Counted from the first letter of the stretch, positions 47,624 through 59,446 are shown. The stretch is DNA of 64,000 bases from Apiosordaria backusii (GCA_030549205.1 JAUKTV010000011.1:1054001-1118000), one strand, 5' to 3'. A program made the numbers and translations. The notes: generated by a model from the sequence alone, not told the origin.

Positions 47624-48443
47624 TTGGTGGTTTGGTTAAAAAGTGACTTAGCCTTTCGTTACATGGTGGTACACTTGTAGGCTACTGAGCACGGACCGTC
47701 GTCTAATAATTGCTGCCTCGCGACTCTGACATCAGCTGCCAGGAAGCACTGAAAACAGGTTCTTTTGACAGGTATCTCTTTCTTGTTTTACTTTGTGTGT
47801 TTGAATGGTAATGGCCATGGCTGTCACAGCTGCTTCTTCTCCTCGGCGTCTATCTCACCTTGGATCAAATGCCTACCTCAACGCAGACAATGTCTGATTC
47901 GGCAATGGCAGGCCGGCGACTCGCCCTTCTGGACAGGACCTTCCCCTTGTCTTAGACCTGATGAGGGAGGGGTCCACGGGTGTGCCACAGCCGCTCCGCA
48001 TCTTCCGCCGTGTTGGAGACTCAGCCCCGCCCAAGTCACGGCCTGAATCCCAAACGAACGACATCCAATCTCCAGGAAGAACGCCGTCGGGCTGAGGACT
48101 CAAACATGGCGCCAAGTGCGACTGAGTACATACCTTAACAGCTGCTTATAGTCAGCCTCTCTTTTCGTTTTGCTCTTCTTCGAATACCACAATCATTTTC
48201 CTCGTTGGCTCCAATTTCGTCGATATCTGCCCTCGGCTCTGTACCCCGCGTGTCGCATCGCTTGTGAATTTGGGAAGATTGCAGGTAATCACACGTCCCC
48301 AGCATCAACCCAGCTAGCCGGACACTTCGGCATCCCGATCAACCAACTGCGACTGTCTTTTTTTACTGTGAATATCAAGTCGCAAACATATTCAAGTGCC
48401 AGGTCTTGCATTAAATCGTTTCGGTCGGAGCTTTGTTTCCAGA
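47624..48443. other. Intergenic region and probable leader of the Sel1-repeat gene
   Basis: No gene seen. From about 48130 on, the sequence is probably transcribed leader for the gene starting at 48444. The frame also runs open upstream to 48396, but only with a GTG start. Confidence 0.5.
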
Positions 48444-50829
48444 ATGGGTCTTCGCGACAAGTTTAGGAAGAAGGAGGAGGAGGGAAGCGGCACCCCTGAT
48501 TTCACCTTTGTCCGATCCGATACGCATAGCGCCGAGGTGATCCATCCTCCCGGAGAGCCTGCCTACGCCGACAATGGCATGTACTTGACGCCAGGCGCCC
48601 AGTCCCCCCAGAAATCCCGCCGCAGCCTCGATGTTTTCCGAAGTAACCGCAGCCGAAGCGCATCTGCCTCTAGCAACCAGAGTGGCGGCCACAAGCGCCT
48701 GTCGCAACGACTACACCTAAGTCGTAGTCCAGCCAGTAGCGAGATTGTGCCACAGGATTTGCCAGAGATCGTGGTTCCGGAGGGAGGTGCCGAAGATAAG
48801 GAAGGAACAGAGTCACAATGGGAGAAGCGGGCCACGTTGCTCGCTCGTGAAAATGAAAAGCACCGCAGCCGGCCAGGAACCCCCGATCACGGAAGTGCTC
48901 CCCCAACTCTCCCTCAGCTGCGCTTAGGGGATGCGTCCGGAGACGAAGCGCCAGATCCGAGGGTCAAAGTGGTTTCTTCGAAGGCTATCGACGAGGATAT
49001 CCAGGAGGCCATCAGATTACACGAAGCAGGAAAGCTGGAAGAGTCGACGGCGTTGTTTGGCCGGTTAGCGGATCCTAAGGGGGCCAACAATCCCCTCAGC
49101 CAGGTTCTCTATGGTCTTGCTCTCAGGTATGTGCCTCTGCCATGCTTGTGCTAGAGTCAGGAGGACCCATAACACAAAGCAATAACAAACTGGCGGGATT
49201 GTCCAATGATGGTTCTGGTCGCAAGCTAACGGAGATATCAGACACGGATGGGGGTGTCAACCAAATACTGCCGCCGCCGTAAACTATCTCTCCGCGGCAG
49301 CATCCAACGCCGCCGAGATCGAGCAGATGGCTCTCCAAGCTGGACTCAAGAAAGGAGGAGCAGCCAAGGGCGAGCTTGTTTTGGCCATCTTTGAATTGGC
49401 CAATTGCTTTCGACACGGATGGGGGATTGCCAAGGACCCAATTGCTGCAAAGCAGGTATGTTTTTCTGACTACTGCTCGACTTGGAATGCAACGGCGAAC
49501 GGCGACGGTGACGTTCCGACGTGGCTGCTATGCATATCGAGTTTTGCACAAGTGTGCTCAAGAGAGCTCCTCCTGAAGGCTCGTCAGTCGAACACATCTC
49601 TTGTTTATACTAACAATGCATGTCAGTACTACGAAACGGCAGCAAATCTCGGCGATACTGGTATGTTGGCCATCCATTTCTGGACGCCTGTGGTGAAGGA
49701 ACTGACCAGCTCATCCGCTGTTTACAGACGCAATGAACGAAGTCGCATGGTGCTATCTCGAGGGGTTCGGCACTAAGAAGGACAAGGTCAGTGGATTGTC
49801 TCACATTCTCTTCTCAGCTGTCAACCTTGATCGCTTGTACGCACATGAAGGCCATCGAGATGCCTGAACGTGACCATGCCAGCTGGACAGCAACGGCAGA
49901 GTCAATGGCTTTGCGGGCTCACTTCCGGTCGTCGACAAGTGATGCCGGCCGGAAGTGTCACGGCTGTCGAATCAGGGAGTTGGGCATCAATGGGGCTATT
50001 TTTGCCCAAGAGGACGAATCACAAGTCACACACTTTCTCCCACGAGTGGGAGGGGAGCAGGACCACCAACCTCTTTAAGGTCTATCACATGAGGCTGACA
50101 GTTAGACTGCACGAACACAGTTTACGGCAGCGAAGTACTACCGGAAAGCCGAAGAAAACGGAAACAAGATTATTGGCAACACCTGGTAAGCACATATCCG
50201 TTTTCTTTTTTTTTTTCCCTTCGTCGTCTCTTCCCCACACACTGCCGTCTCGTATGCAGTTGTTATGCAACATTGTTCTGCCGTTGCATATATGACTTGC
50301 GTGCCCTGTCTGTCCTGCCTTGCATGTGTTGTTGAGCAAAGCTGCTCTCACCTCACAGCCAAACGTTTTTTTGTCCGCCCTGCTTTTTTGGTGAGGATGG
50401 ACACACACCCAGGCAGCACTGAATTCTGAGAGGTCCAGAGGAAGGGGCTTTCTCCTCGATTCTGGTACCTTTTTCCGATTGGGCTGTGTGTGTTTTGTGG
50501 GTGGGATGGGCGGATGCAGGTCTCCGTTTTTTTGGCCTGGGCCCTGGTTAGGGGTGGGCAGTGGTTGCGGTCATACGCGTACGCCCTACGCTTTCATTGT
50601 GTTCGCAGGCTTTTGTGTTTACTTATCACGGCATTTTTGTATCTCGCGGCTCGTAAAGATGCGGGATGCTGTGTAGCCTGTTGTGTGGTGGTGTTACTCG
50701 GGGAAAATGGTTGGGCAGATCTTTTTGTTTTTTTGGATTGAGCGACTGAGACTGACGACGGTGTTTTGGGTGTGGTTTTTTAGGATTTGGAAGGACAAGT
50801 ACAACCCGGAGAATCAGAAGAAGAAGTGA
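48444..50829 (+). CDS. Sel1-repeat (HCP-like) protein
   Basis: Six exons: 48444-49126, 49242-49455, 49627-49660 (34 bp), 49728-49786, 50121-50185 and 50784-50829. They sum to 1101 nt, 366 residues, and the reading frame is preserved across every junction. The first 200 residues are Ser/Arg-rich and disordered (SRRSLDVFRSNRSRSASASS). The C-terminal half carries Sel1-like alpha-alpha repeats: EDIQEAIRLHEAGKLEESTA, YGLALRHGWGC, LAIFELANCFRHGWGIAKDP, KQYYETAANLGDTDAMNEVA, WCYLEGFGTKKD, FTAAKYYRKAEENGNK, ending WIWKDKYNPE. Such proteins act as scaffolds; fungal relatives include chitin-synthase regulators and Dsf2-type cell-cycle or polarity proteins, so a cell-wall or polarity role is possible but not shown. 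The last intron (about 600 bp) and the fifth exon's upstream intron (about 330 bp) are unusually long here. Confidence 0.88.
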
Positions 50830-53800
50830 GGGGGGAAGGTGCTACAAAGTTGGGAGAGGGCCGGGTGAAAGGGGTGGGATTAGTGCAGTGGTGGTGTGCT
50901 TTCTTGTTGGTTACGCTTTTTGCTTTGGTGTTGCTTGGAGGAGGGGGAAGGGAGGTTTGGTTTGGTTGGTTTTACTGGACAATTGGATATTTCCAAGGGG
51001 TTTACTGGAGTTCTGGATTTTCTGTTTTGTGAGGATGGATTGTTTTGGATGGATGGACAGACACTGTTGCAGCAAGCAATCACAATTGTTTATCACGCCA
51101 TTTTATCACTGTTGCCTCAGGTTATACGATTGGGATATGATGTGATTAGAGGAGACTAGAACCTGATGCACACAAACTTCAAGAGGAGTGCGAGCCAGTC
51201 ATTGCTATTCAGTAGAACTGCCGGTGGTGGTGGTGATGGTGGTTGGGGCTGATGGCGGCGAGGGCGGCTGGTTGAAAAGAGTGGACAATTGGGTTTCTTG
51301 GGTGGTAGTGGTAGTTGTGATTGACATTGTGTAAAGGTACCGAGTATCATGAACCAGTCAAAGTTTATTGCGCGGACGGGCAGTCTTTGCCACGGGGGTG
51401 CAGAGTGCAGAGTGCGTAAGGTAGGTATCTGTAGTTGCTACTGGACAACCAAAGAAAAGGGGTGCTTTTTTGCCCATCAGATCAGATGGAGTGAGTGGGG
51501 GAGGCGCGGCGGCGGTTATCATGGGATTTTGGGAGTGTAATTGTGATGGTTGAGGAGAATGCCCATCTACCGAGGAAGTTGAGGCGGAAAACGTGTGAAA
51601 GGGTTGAAGCAGGGCAGTGGTTGGGAGAGAGAGGGAGAGAGGAAGGGAGGTTTTGTGCGACGGGAGGTATCATGTTGCAATAGGGCAGATTGGTCTGGTC
51701 TGGTCTGGTCTGGTCTGGGTGCTTAGACATATTTTTGCCCTATTTTGTGAGTATCACATTTTGGATGGTTTTCTATCATCTTTTGGGGAGAGAATGTTTC
51801 ATGAGGGGGGTGTTCATTGGGCTGGGCTTTGGGGGGGTTGGATTGTTTTCCGTGATATTTTCGTCGTTGCAAGGAAACTGGGCAGTTTCTTGTTTGATGG
51901 AGTAGGTGAGGTGAATGATGAGATGGCTTTGTTGATTTTATGCTTTATTTAGCAAGGTAAGGTATGTTCTTGGGCACTAAATGTGGCTAATTATGCTCGA
52001 TTACTTGCCTACATTGTGAGTTTTGCCACTGTGGGTTTTGGTGTAGTGTAAAGTATTTTTAATCACTTCAATGTTTGCTGTGTGGTGTTGGTGTTGATAT
52101 GAAAGGAAAAGCGAGGAAGTGTTTTTTGCCGTCAGGAAATACTACGATGATGCTGGTGGCGCTTTGAACGGGGGGACGGGGGAACGGGAAGGGCCGGGAG
52201 GTCTGGAACATCGAGATCGGATTAGGTATGTGTGGATTGGAGACCGGGTACACAAGCATTGGACTGAATCTACCTAAGCTCTCTAGACGATATGTTGCAC
52301 TGGCGCAAAAGCGCGAGTGCGACATGACTGAAGTTGTCTTTGTCTCTCTGTTTTGATCATAAGCGAAGAAATCCACTGACAACAGCAACGACAAGAAAAA
52401 AAAGGGGAAACCGGGCATGGATTCCTACTCGTCCAGCCTATCCCGTGCTATGGAACCCGTACCCAGCGCTAACCTTGACACTTGACACAAAACCTACCCT
52501 ACCTTGGGCAGAGAGGCGGCATGCAGCATTAGCTTGCTTTTTTTTTGTTCGTTTCGGAGTTTTTTGACCGTGTTGCTCTTGTTGGTATAGCTTAGCTCAT
52601 GTAGCTGGTGTACCAAGAAGCTAGATTAGAGTTTTGCTGTTTCGAATGAGAAGTCGTCTTTCTTTCTTTGCAAGGTTCGGATGATGGTTAGGTAGGTTTA
52701 GAATTGAGTTTAGATCCCGTCTACCGTCTCATCCTGTCCCGCATGTTTGGGTCCAAAGTGGAGACGGGGGAGAGAGATGAGACGGCTGGGGAGGGAGTAT
52801 GTATATGCAACTAACAAGAGTAAAGAGGACGGAATGAGAGGGGACATGGATGTATCTCGATGTAGCGAACATGGACACTCGAAACGGAACTGGACTTGAT
52901 CCCTCAACTAAAAAGCAAGCAGCGTTTCAACGTTGGAAGTGGCAAAAGTGACCTTACCCAAGTCACACTCTGAACTTGAACTAGACCCCCCCTTTTTTGG
53001 GTGACTTGCTGTAGTGGTAAGATGGTGTAAACAACTCCCCTGTCAATCACCACCCTCTAATGTGTGTTCGATCTTGTCTCAGGTCATCCCAACCAGGGAA
53101 TCGGTCGGCAGATTTTTGCTTGGATCATCACAAACACAGAGGGCTTGTTTGAGGTTTTGGAGTCATATGGGGGTTTTGGGCATGGGGGCTCGGGCTTTGT
53201 GGGTTAGGTCGAAAAACTGTGCCTGACGCCGATGCCGGATCGGAGCGGGGCCGGGGCTTGTGCTTTCCTTCCGTGTTAGTACTGGGTGTCCGGCCCCGGT
53301 TCCGCTCCGGTAATGTGTCCTCCACATGTGGTGCAGTAACTACGATGATCACAACGGGTTAGCCAAGGGTCTGAGGGGCAAGCTCACAGGTAAACTCCCA
53401 CTTCCCTCTCTCACAACAATCATTTCATCGCCACCCTCTCTACATATAGTCAATCACCTTTGCCGCAATCAGAGATGGTGTAGGGTCCTCATGTTCATTC
53501 TTTCAAGAAACTACTCGGTAAACTAGATGAAAATATAGAAACGCTAGCAGAAACCCACAAGCTCAATTTACCCAGCCCTTTAGCTTCCCTATATTGAATT
53601 CTAACCTGTAGCTTGTGGCCCCCTCATACCACACGCAAGACCCGTCCTCATCCAAGTGATACCCTGCACTCGTAGTGAGCTGCCCTCCGGGTTATGCTGC
53701 GAAGCTTGACGTGAAACTGGAAGTGAAGCTCGTCGCGAAGCTTGCGTGCGCTTCTGCGGATGAGCCGAATGTCACAATTGGCTGGCTTTCGCCGTGCTGG

Positions 53801-53865
53801 TCGTTGTCGGTGTCGACAAAGCTCCCCTGCTGATCGGGGTAGCAAAACGGCTCGCCATAGATCTC
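50830..53865. other. Gene-free stretch between convergent genes
   Basis: 3.0 kb with no recognisable coding sequence. The Sel1 gene's 3' UTR and that of the minus-strand gene ending at 53866 must lie here. A (TCTGG)n repeat is at 51689-51719. Most of the interval from 51000 to 52000 is G/T-rich on the + strand. Confidence 0.5.
51689..51719. repeat. (TCTGG)n short tandem repeat
   Basis: At least five perfect copies of the pentamer GGTCT/TCTGG in a row, in gene-free DNA. Confidence 0.9.
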
Positions 53866-55440
53866 TTATGAAGCGGTCTCGTCGGGTGTCCAGTGCGTCT
53901 CATTTGCCCCACGGCTGTGCTCCTTGAAGCTGCTAGTGCTGCTGTTCTGGCGCGACGACGACGATTTGTGTTTCTTCCCGTTGCTGGTTGCCGAACCGTC
54001 AGATGGTCGGCGAGACTTCGCTGCTTCGGAAGCTCTCTTCCTACTCTCTTCCAGAAGGATGTCCAGGGAATTTCGGATATCTGTAAGACGCTTGTCCTTC
54101 CCCCAGTCGATGATATTGCGGACATACTTGCGGAACTCAATATAGTGCTCAGGCTCGTGGAGCAAGAAACTCTTAACATGAGCCATGTAGTAGTCCAGCT
54201 CGTCATGCTTCCACGATACATAGAGTCGTGCCTCTGTGCCGTTCATGGCGATGGAGAAAGCTGCACTGCTAACTGGGTCGCTCCCGCACTCCCTCAACTG
54301 GTGGTTTAGGCACTCGACAATATGAACGCACGATGCCGATGCACCGAGGCATTGATTTGTCGCCACCCACATACTTCCACCGCCAGATGGTCCATCACCT
54401 TTGAACTCGATGGCAAAGAATGGGGAGATCAAGTTCAGACTGTTGGCTACCATGTTATTCATAGAAAAAAGTTTGGCTTCTTGCGGTCCCGTGAATGCTC
54501 CGTCGCTTGTATACCCATAGAGCATGTCTGGCACCGGGTTACTGACTTTCGGCTCGGATCCTGTCTTAGGTACGGTGTGTTTGGCCATCGGCTGTCTATG
54601 GCAGCGTTTCAGAACATCCGATGGCTTGGGTTTAGGGAATATGTTGGTATGGAAGTACTCTTCCACTTCCGTTTCCGCGGCTCCCATCCAGAGCGCGTTC
54701 AATGCACCGTCCTGGCTCACCTGATCTACCGACGGGCCGGGGGAGTCACGGTCCTTGCGCACATCATCAATGAGACGGGCAATGTGATCCGGGAGTTGCT
54801 CACGGAGGGGCCGCAGGTAGATGTTATTTTGGGCCAAGTTCACCTTTCGGTAAGACGAATTCTCAACGAGACTCCTGCTAGCCGATCGGCCTGAACCAGG
54901 TGTCGCATAGCTGATACCCGACGGCGTAATGGATCTGGGGTATGGAGCCTGATATGTCGTGGGTCCAGTAGAAACCGGAGTTGGCGGTATTGTAAACCCG
55001 TCGGCATCCTTTGCGGAGTTCATCGCCGGTGCCGATCTCGTGAGTTTCCTCGAGATGGGATTGCTGCGTGAATGTTGAAGGTGACTATCTGACCGACAGC
55101 GATTTTCCCGGTCGGATCCTACAGACTCGAGCCACTCAGATACACGGGCCTCGTGAGGCAGGGGCGGGTCGACGAAGTCTGAGAGGAAAGAAGCGTATAG
55201 TCGACCGGGAATGGTCGGCTTTGGCTGTAGCAGAGTGTTCTGCTTGAGAATATCCATTAGCTAGCTGTAGGACCCAAGGCAGGGATGCTGTCATACCTCG
55301 GCCGCTTGCTCTACTTTCTCGTGCTCTGCTCCAGGTTGTTGAGGTCCGGTATGTGTCAATCGCGCTCTCTTCGCAGGCGACGGATCCTCAGGTGCCGCGT
55401 CTCGTTCCCGTTTCCGAAGTTTGGAAACTTCAGCGTCCAT
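53866..55440 (-). CDS. DUF7924-type fungal protein (PD-(D/E)XK-like fold suspected)
   Basis: Main exon 55242-53866, with a proposed first exon 55440-55297 joined by a 54-bp intron (GTATGA donor, CTAAT branch, CAAG acceptor), giving 506 residues. The first exon encodes MDAEVSKLRKRERDAAPEDP then KRARLT, a nuclear-type basic start. The conserved core is typical of a large fungal family (DUF7924 from memory): KHTVPKTGSEPKVSNPVPDM, LYGYTSDGAF, FFAIEFKGDGPSGGGSMWVA, TNQCLGASASCVHI, AFSIAMNGTEARLYVSWKHD, EFRKYVRNIIDWGKDKRL. The FAIEFKGDG stretch has an ExK-type pattern expected of a PD-(D/E)XK nuclease fold, but activity is unproven. The Ser-rich C-terminus looks disordered. Such genes are often multi-copy and located in variable genome regions, which fits the repeats next door. 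If the intron is wrong, the protein starts at ATG 55257 (463 residues). Confidence 0.85.
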
Positions 55441-55915
55441 GATTGTCCGGCGTGTGAAGAAAGAGAGGTGCTTTGTATCAGGGCTCGCGCTGGTCGGGCT
55501 GAAGCAGACCTACCGCAGGATGCTTCGGTCGTCTTGATGGGCCGCAACTTGTAGATATGTCGAGGCATATGATTGGCCACCATTCGATGACTCGCCCGAA
55601 GTGCTTCGCGGTAGTGGTATTGTCACGCGGTGGTTTATCTCCATTCGCTGAAAGACATCGAGCCACGCGCCCCGCTGTTGTGCTTTTTGGATGACACCCA
55701 ATCAATCCGCGCCTGTTGGTGAGCCCTTGCGACAGAGAATGCGTGCGAAAAGCGGCGGTGAATATCAGGATGCAAGGGAGAGGAGGGCGTCGGCAAGGTA
55801 GCGGGTCTGATTGGTGTTGGGGGTTGGCGCGGGTGATGCTGCCTGCGGTGGGCGTTCAGTTATCACAGCCACGGCGCCACGCTGTGGACAAAAAAACCGG
55901 TACTGCAAGTGTTCA
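55441..55915. other. Upstream region of the DUF7924-type gene
   Basis: No separate gene is supported. Open frames on the - strand (55356-55705) overlap the proposed first exon in other frames. This is probably the promoter and leader. Confidence 0.45.
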
Positions 55916-56100
55916 ACAGGCATCAAAACACGGTTGACAGACCACATAAGATAGCCGTTAGGCGTCGAAAGATAGTCGGTAGACCTTTAAAGATAGTCAA
56001 TCGGTATCAAAACACAGTTAACAGACTGTATAAGATAGCCGTAAGGCCTCGAAAGATAGTCAGTAGACCTTTAAAGATAGTCGACAGGCCTTAAAATAGT
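55916..56100 (+). repeat. 84-bp tandem repeat, two copies plus a partial third
   Basis: The unit starting ...CATCAAAACACGGTTGACAG at 55921 recurs at 56005 with a period of exactly 84 bp, with scattered transitions. Within each unit AAGATAG(C/T) recurs at shorter spacing. Because 84 is divisible by three, one + strand frame stays open across the array and encodes a 28-residue basic repeat (for example RPLKIVNRYQNTVNRLYKIA). There is no sign that it is a functional gene; the array may be a relic of a longer repetitive coding sequence. Confidence 0.8.
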
Positions 56101-56622
56101 GTAATCGGCCTTAAATGCAATTGCAACGCCTGTATTTAGTAGTCTATGTGGTAGGCTGTCCATGTAGCGGTGCCAGTTTTTTTTTGTCGAGTGTAGAGCT
56201 CGGGGGGTGTGGTTGGTGGTGCTGATCCCTACCTCTCTGGCGGGCAGAGTTGTATTTATCTCTGTTTACACCACTCGAGGGCATGATTGGCATGACACAC
56301 ACCATCTGAGTCACCGGGGTAAGATATGGCCGAAGAGCGCCAATCTTTATGTTCAATACGAGCACTGACAATTGTTGAGCTTTTCCGGTATTTTCTGTGG
56401 TGCAAGGCGGCCACCAGCCAACTCAAAAAAGCCCACTTCAGCCAGGTTTAGTCATCAAACGCTGCAGGTCTGCCCTTTGCCGGCTGACAGGCACTGCCGC
56501 TTCTGGCCCGGGACCACTGTCCCCCGAATTGCACCCTAACATCTGTGAGGTACCTCTGCTATAGAAATTGCCAAAAAAGTGACTTCGAATCTGATCAAAC
56601 TTACCTTACATAAGTTGCACTT

Positions 56623-56865
56623 TTATGTTAGTATATTGGAGAGCTTAGCGGAGAGGACATCTCGGCCTTGGATGACATCCAGGAATATCAGGCCGCCTTT
56701 GCGTTTAACGACTGCTAGAGGATAGTGCTGGCCTGAGCTGTTAGGGCTGAGTTTTGCGACGACAAAAATGACCAAGGCATCCGGGCTTGCTTGTACCCGT
56801 GCCCAGAGACCGATCCACTTTTCGGGACCACGCAAGCAGGGCACCCTCAAGTGGGTGGTCACCAC
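56623..56865 (-). pseudogene. Possible gene fragment crossing the left inverted-repeat arm
   Basis: An 80-codon open frame with natural-looking composition (LRVPCLRGPEKWIGLWARVQ, then ALVIFVVAKLSPNSSGQHYP). Part of it (CLRGPEKW.GLWARV) is also encoded by the right arm of the inverted repeat in the opposite orientation. This suggests a broken repeat-borne gene or a duplicated fragment. I do not recognise the family. Confidence 0.3.
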
Positions 56866-57389
56866 TCATTTAGCCACACCACCTATTTAGCCACTTTCTT
56901 CGAAGGCCTAGTTTAAACCTACATAGTAAATCTAACTTACAGTCAATTGAATAGCTGAAAAAAGGAATATATAGCCCTATTAAATATCTTCCAATATAGC
57001 TAGTTTGCACGTTGCTAGTATGTTTTTTAGTGTTGTGACTGTCTTTTTAACATTGAAAGTCTTAAAACTACCAAATCTTCGATAATCGTTTTCTCAGCCA
57101 ATTTAAATGCGATTTGGATCGTGAAAGATGAAAAATGATCCAATTGATAACGAGATTATTATAGCCAGTTGTGGCCTTTAAATATAAAAAGGTAGGAGTA
57201 ATGCATGCAATTGAAGCTCTTGTAAGATAGTTTTCGCAATATTGATGCCAGCCAATTGAAGGTTCAGGGTTAGGGTTATTACGGGAGGTGGCTAAATGAG
57301 TGGTGTGGCTAAATAGGTGGTGACCACCTACTTGAGGGTGCCCTGCTTGCGTGGTCCCGAAAAGTGGGTCGGTCTCTGGGCACGGGTAC
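56793..57389. mobile_element. 0.6-kb MITE-like element with 102-bp inverted arms
   Basis: The arms 56793-56894 and 57288-57389 are inverted copies of exactly 102 bp, about 95 percent alike. Each arm contains two copies of a CACCACNNATTTAGCCAC unit next to a GGTGGTCACCAC palindrome. The swap of ACTCAT and ACCTAT between arms suggests gene-conversion-like exchange or a nested origin. The 393-bp interior is AT-rich and non-coding. The outer flanks differ, and no target-site duplication is obvious. A non-autonomous DNA element is the likeliest explanation; a local inverted duplication is the alternative. Confidence 0.6.
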
Positions 57390-57675
57390 CCAATTCGGCT
57401 CAGAGAGGGAGGACATTGCGTTGGGGTCAACCTTAAAGCTGCGCTAGGAGTTGTTGCGGGCAAGAGATTAAGTATGCAGGCACTCGGTGAGGAAGCGGGT
57501 GTCACATGAGAGGTTGTTAGCAATGCACAAAGGAGGCTCGAATAAACTTGCCTAGTTCAATACCACAGCTAAAATACAGAAGAATCCTTGAATCAAAATG
57601 TAAAATACAACAAAAAGTAAGCCCCCAATCCTTGCAATCGTACTACTAGTAGTAGTACGACATATTCATCCCCCC

Positions 57676-58254
57676 TCACTGACCACTCGACACAACCTTG
57701 ATGACAATTCCGCTAGACGTGTACCGGTTGGTGACATAGGTTGTCGAGTTATACATCGGGTGAGTTCTGTTGACCATGACGCCGAGCGAGCCACCGTCCG
57801 ACAAACATCCGATGATGGCTTTGGCCTTTTGAGCATCTGTCGCGCCCGGGCCGCCGTCGATGGTGGTGGCAACGTCCTCGAACAGGACGGCCGAGTTGGC
57901 CGTGTCGTTGATGTGCTTGGCCGTGACCAAGACGGAGCCGCGCTGGTACAGCGTCCACTCGTCACAAGTGCCGAGCTCGGACGGCCCCATGGTCAAGAGC
58001 CGGCCGGCACGGACCTGTCGGCCGTAGGAACGCAGGTAGGAGGCCGCGTATTTGATGTCGTCTTCTGACACCTCCTGGGGGATGCCCCCGTTCTCCTCGG
58101 TGTAGCAGTAGAGGTTGGCGGTCTCGCCTTCGTGGCAGACGCGCCGGTGAAGAGTCGGCTTCAAGCTGTTGCTGGGAGGGAGGGAAGCTACCATGGTGCT
58201 GCTGGCAGTGAGGAGAGCCAGGCTCAGCTTGAGGAGGGTTGTAGCAGTGAACAT
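57676..58254 (-). CDS. Small secreted protein, candidate effector or surface factor
   Basis: A single exon of 192 residues starting at ATG 58254. The N-terminus MFTATTLLKLSLALLTASST is a typical signal peptide with likely cleavage after MVASL. A dibasic site (LHRRVC) right after could be a Kex2 processing point. The mature part has four cysteines (in RRVCHEG, LYCYTEE, GTCDEWT and IIGCLSD), enough for two disulphides, and three N-glycosylation sequons (NDT, NRT, NST). Domain-like features include CDEWTLYQRGSVLVTAKHIN, TTIDGG and GGSLGVMVN. I do not recognise a named family. No catalytic motif is visible. Its position beside repeats and RIP-type DNA is where fungal effectors are often found, but this is only context. 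Confidence 0.8.
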   Translation of the reverse strand: MFTATTLLKLSLALLTASSTMVASLPPSNSLKPTLHRRVCHEGETANLYCYTEENGGIPQEVSEDDIKYAASYLRSYGRQVRAGRLLTMGPSELGTCDEWTLYQRGSVLVTAKHINDTANSAVLFEDVATTIDGGPGATDAQKAKAIIGCLSDGGSLGVMVNRTHPMYNSTTYVTNRYTSSGIVIKVVSSGQ

Positions 58255-59446
58255 TGTGGCGATTGATGAGGTGGTATCCAGGTAACTCGGCAATGAAAGT
58301 GAATGAGGTGATGTGGATAAGATGATTTGAATTCTTCAGCGGAGGTCTGCCGCCATCCTTTATACTTTCCTGGCGGGCATTAATCATACCTAAAATTTCA
58401 TACAACTGCCTTGAAGCAACAGTCTTTTCTGCCTTGAGTGCTCACGATTTTATTCGGGCTAGATTAAGGAGACCATCGCCAATTTGCAATGGACCTCCTG
58501 ATTGCCTTTTGCCACCCGGACCATCTACCTAGGTAGGTAGTCGGGTGCTCTGGGTAGCTAGAGCGCCAAGTAGGTAATTTTATCAAGTGATTCACAAGGC
58601 TTAATTCAACTACATTTTTCAAAGTTCGGGCGAAAACGACGGCCTCTTCTTGTTGGCCGCAAGTCCTCTCTGTCTGCGCCGTGTTCCTTCGTTGTGTTCC
58701 TGCGTCGAACCGGCCGGCGGCGGCAGCTGTCCACCCGCATTGGATGATCGTCGGTATCACTGGACTACATCGTGGCCGATATTCTTAACTCATCAACCAG
58801 GAAACAGGAAATAGTCGCCTCTGCCTGCTTCGAGCGGATCACCAACCATTACAGTGTAATAGTTGGTAGACCACCTATCTGCTGGAAAGAATGGGCCTTG
58901 GCAAAGAAGTCAAAACAAATCAAATATCCAAAAATCGGCATTTGGGCCAGTTTTTGGCGTTGTTTGATTTGTTTGACTTGATTTGTATTTGAACTTTTTG
59001 GTTTGGCCGGTACCTTGCATTAGACGGACAGAAACATGAAGGCAAGCAAAAACCAAATCACGCGTAAACGAATATCAAAGGCCCATTTACCTTGATTACT
59101 TACCACGTACAAACGTCCACAGATCCCATTAGGTAGGTAGACAATAAAGACGTCACCAAAGCCCGCAAACGCGCCAAAGCATAGATTCGCATAGGTAAAC
59201 GACATCTCAACCATTACTGACTTCTTCATTACTCACCCCTCTAACCTAACTCGACCTAAAATTCCTAAACTCCCAACCTCCACCCAAGAACGGCTCTCCC
59301 ATTTCACCCAACACTTCCAAACCCTCTAGAGACGAATCCTTAACTCCATCCTCGGTCCTAAAACATCCCAAATACGCCAACTTCGGGGGCTTTTCATACG
59401 GTGACTATCGGCAAAAGTGTCGAAGTATCGTTGAGCATTGCAGTTG
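58255..59446. other. Intergenic region between divergent genes
   Basis: About 1.2 kb containing the promoters of the secreted-protein gene (-) and the helicase gene (+). AGGTAGGTAG motifs occur at 58531 and 59132. No gene is supportable. Confidence 0.55.

Noticed and set aside
55916..56100. CRISPR-like array
   Set aside because: A direct tandem repeat without unique spacers, in a eukaryotic genome.
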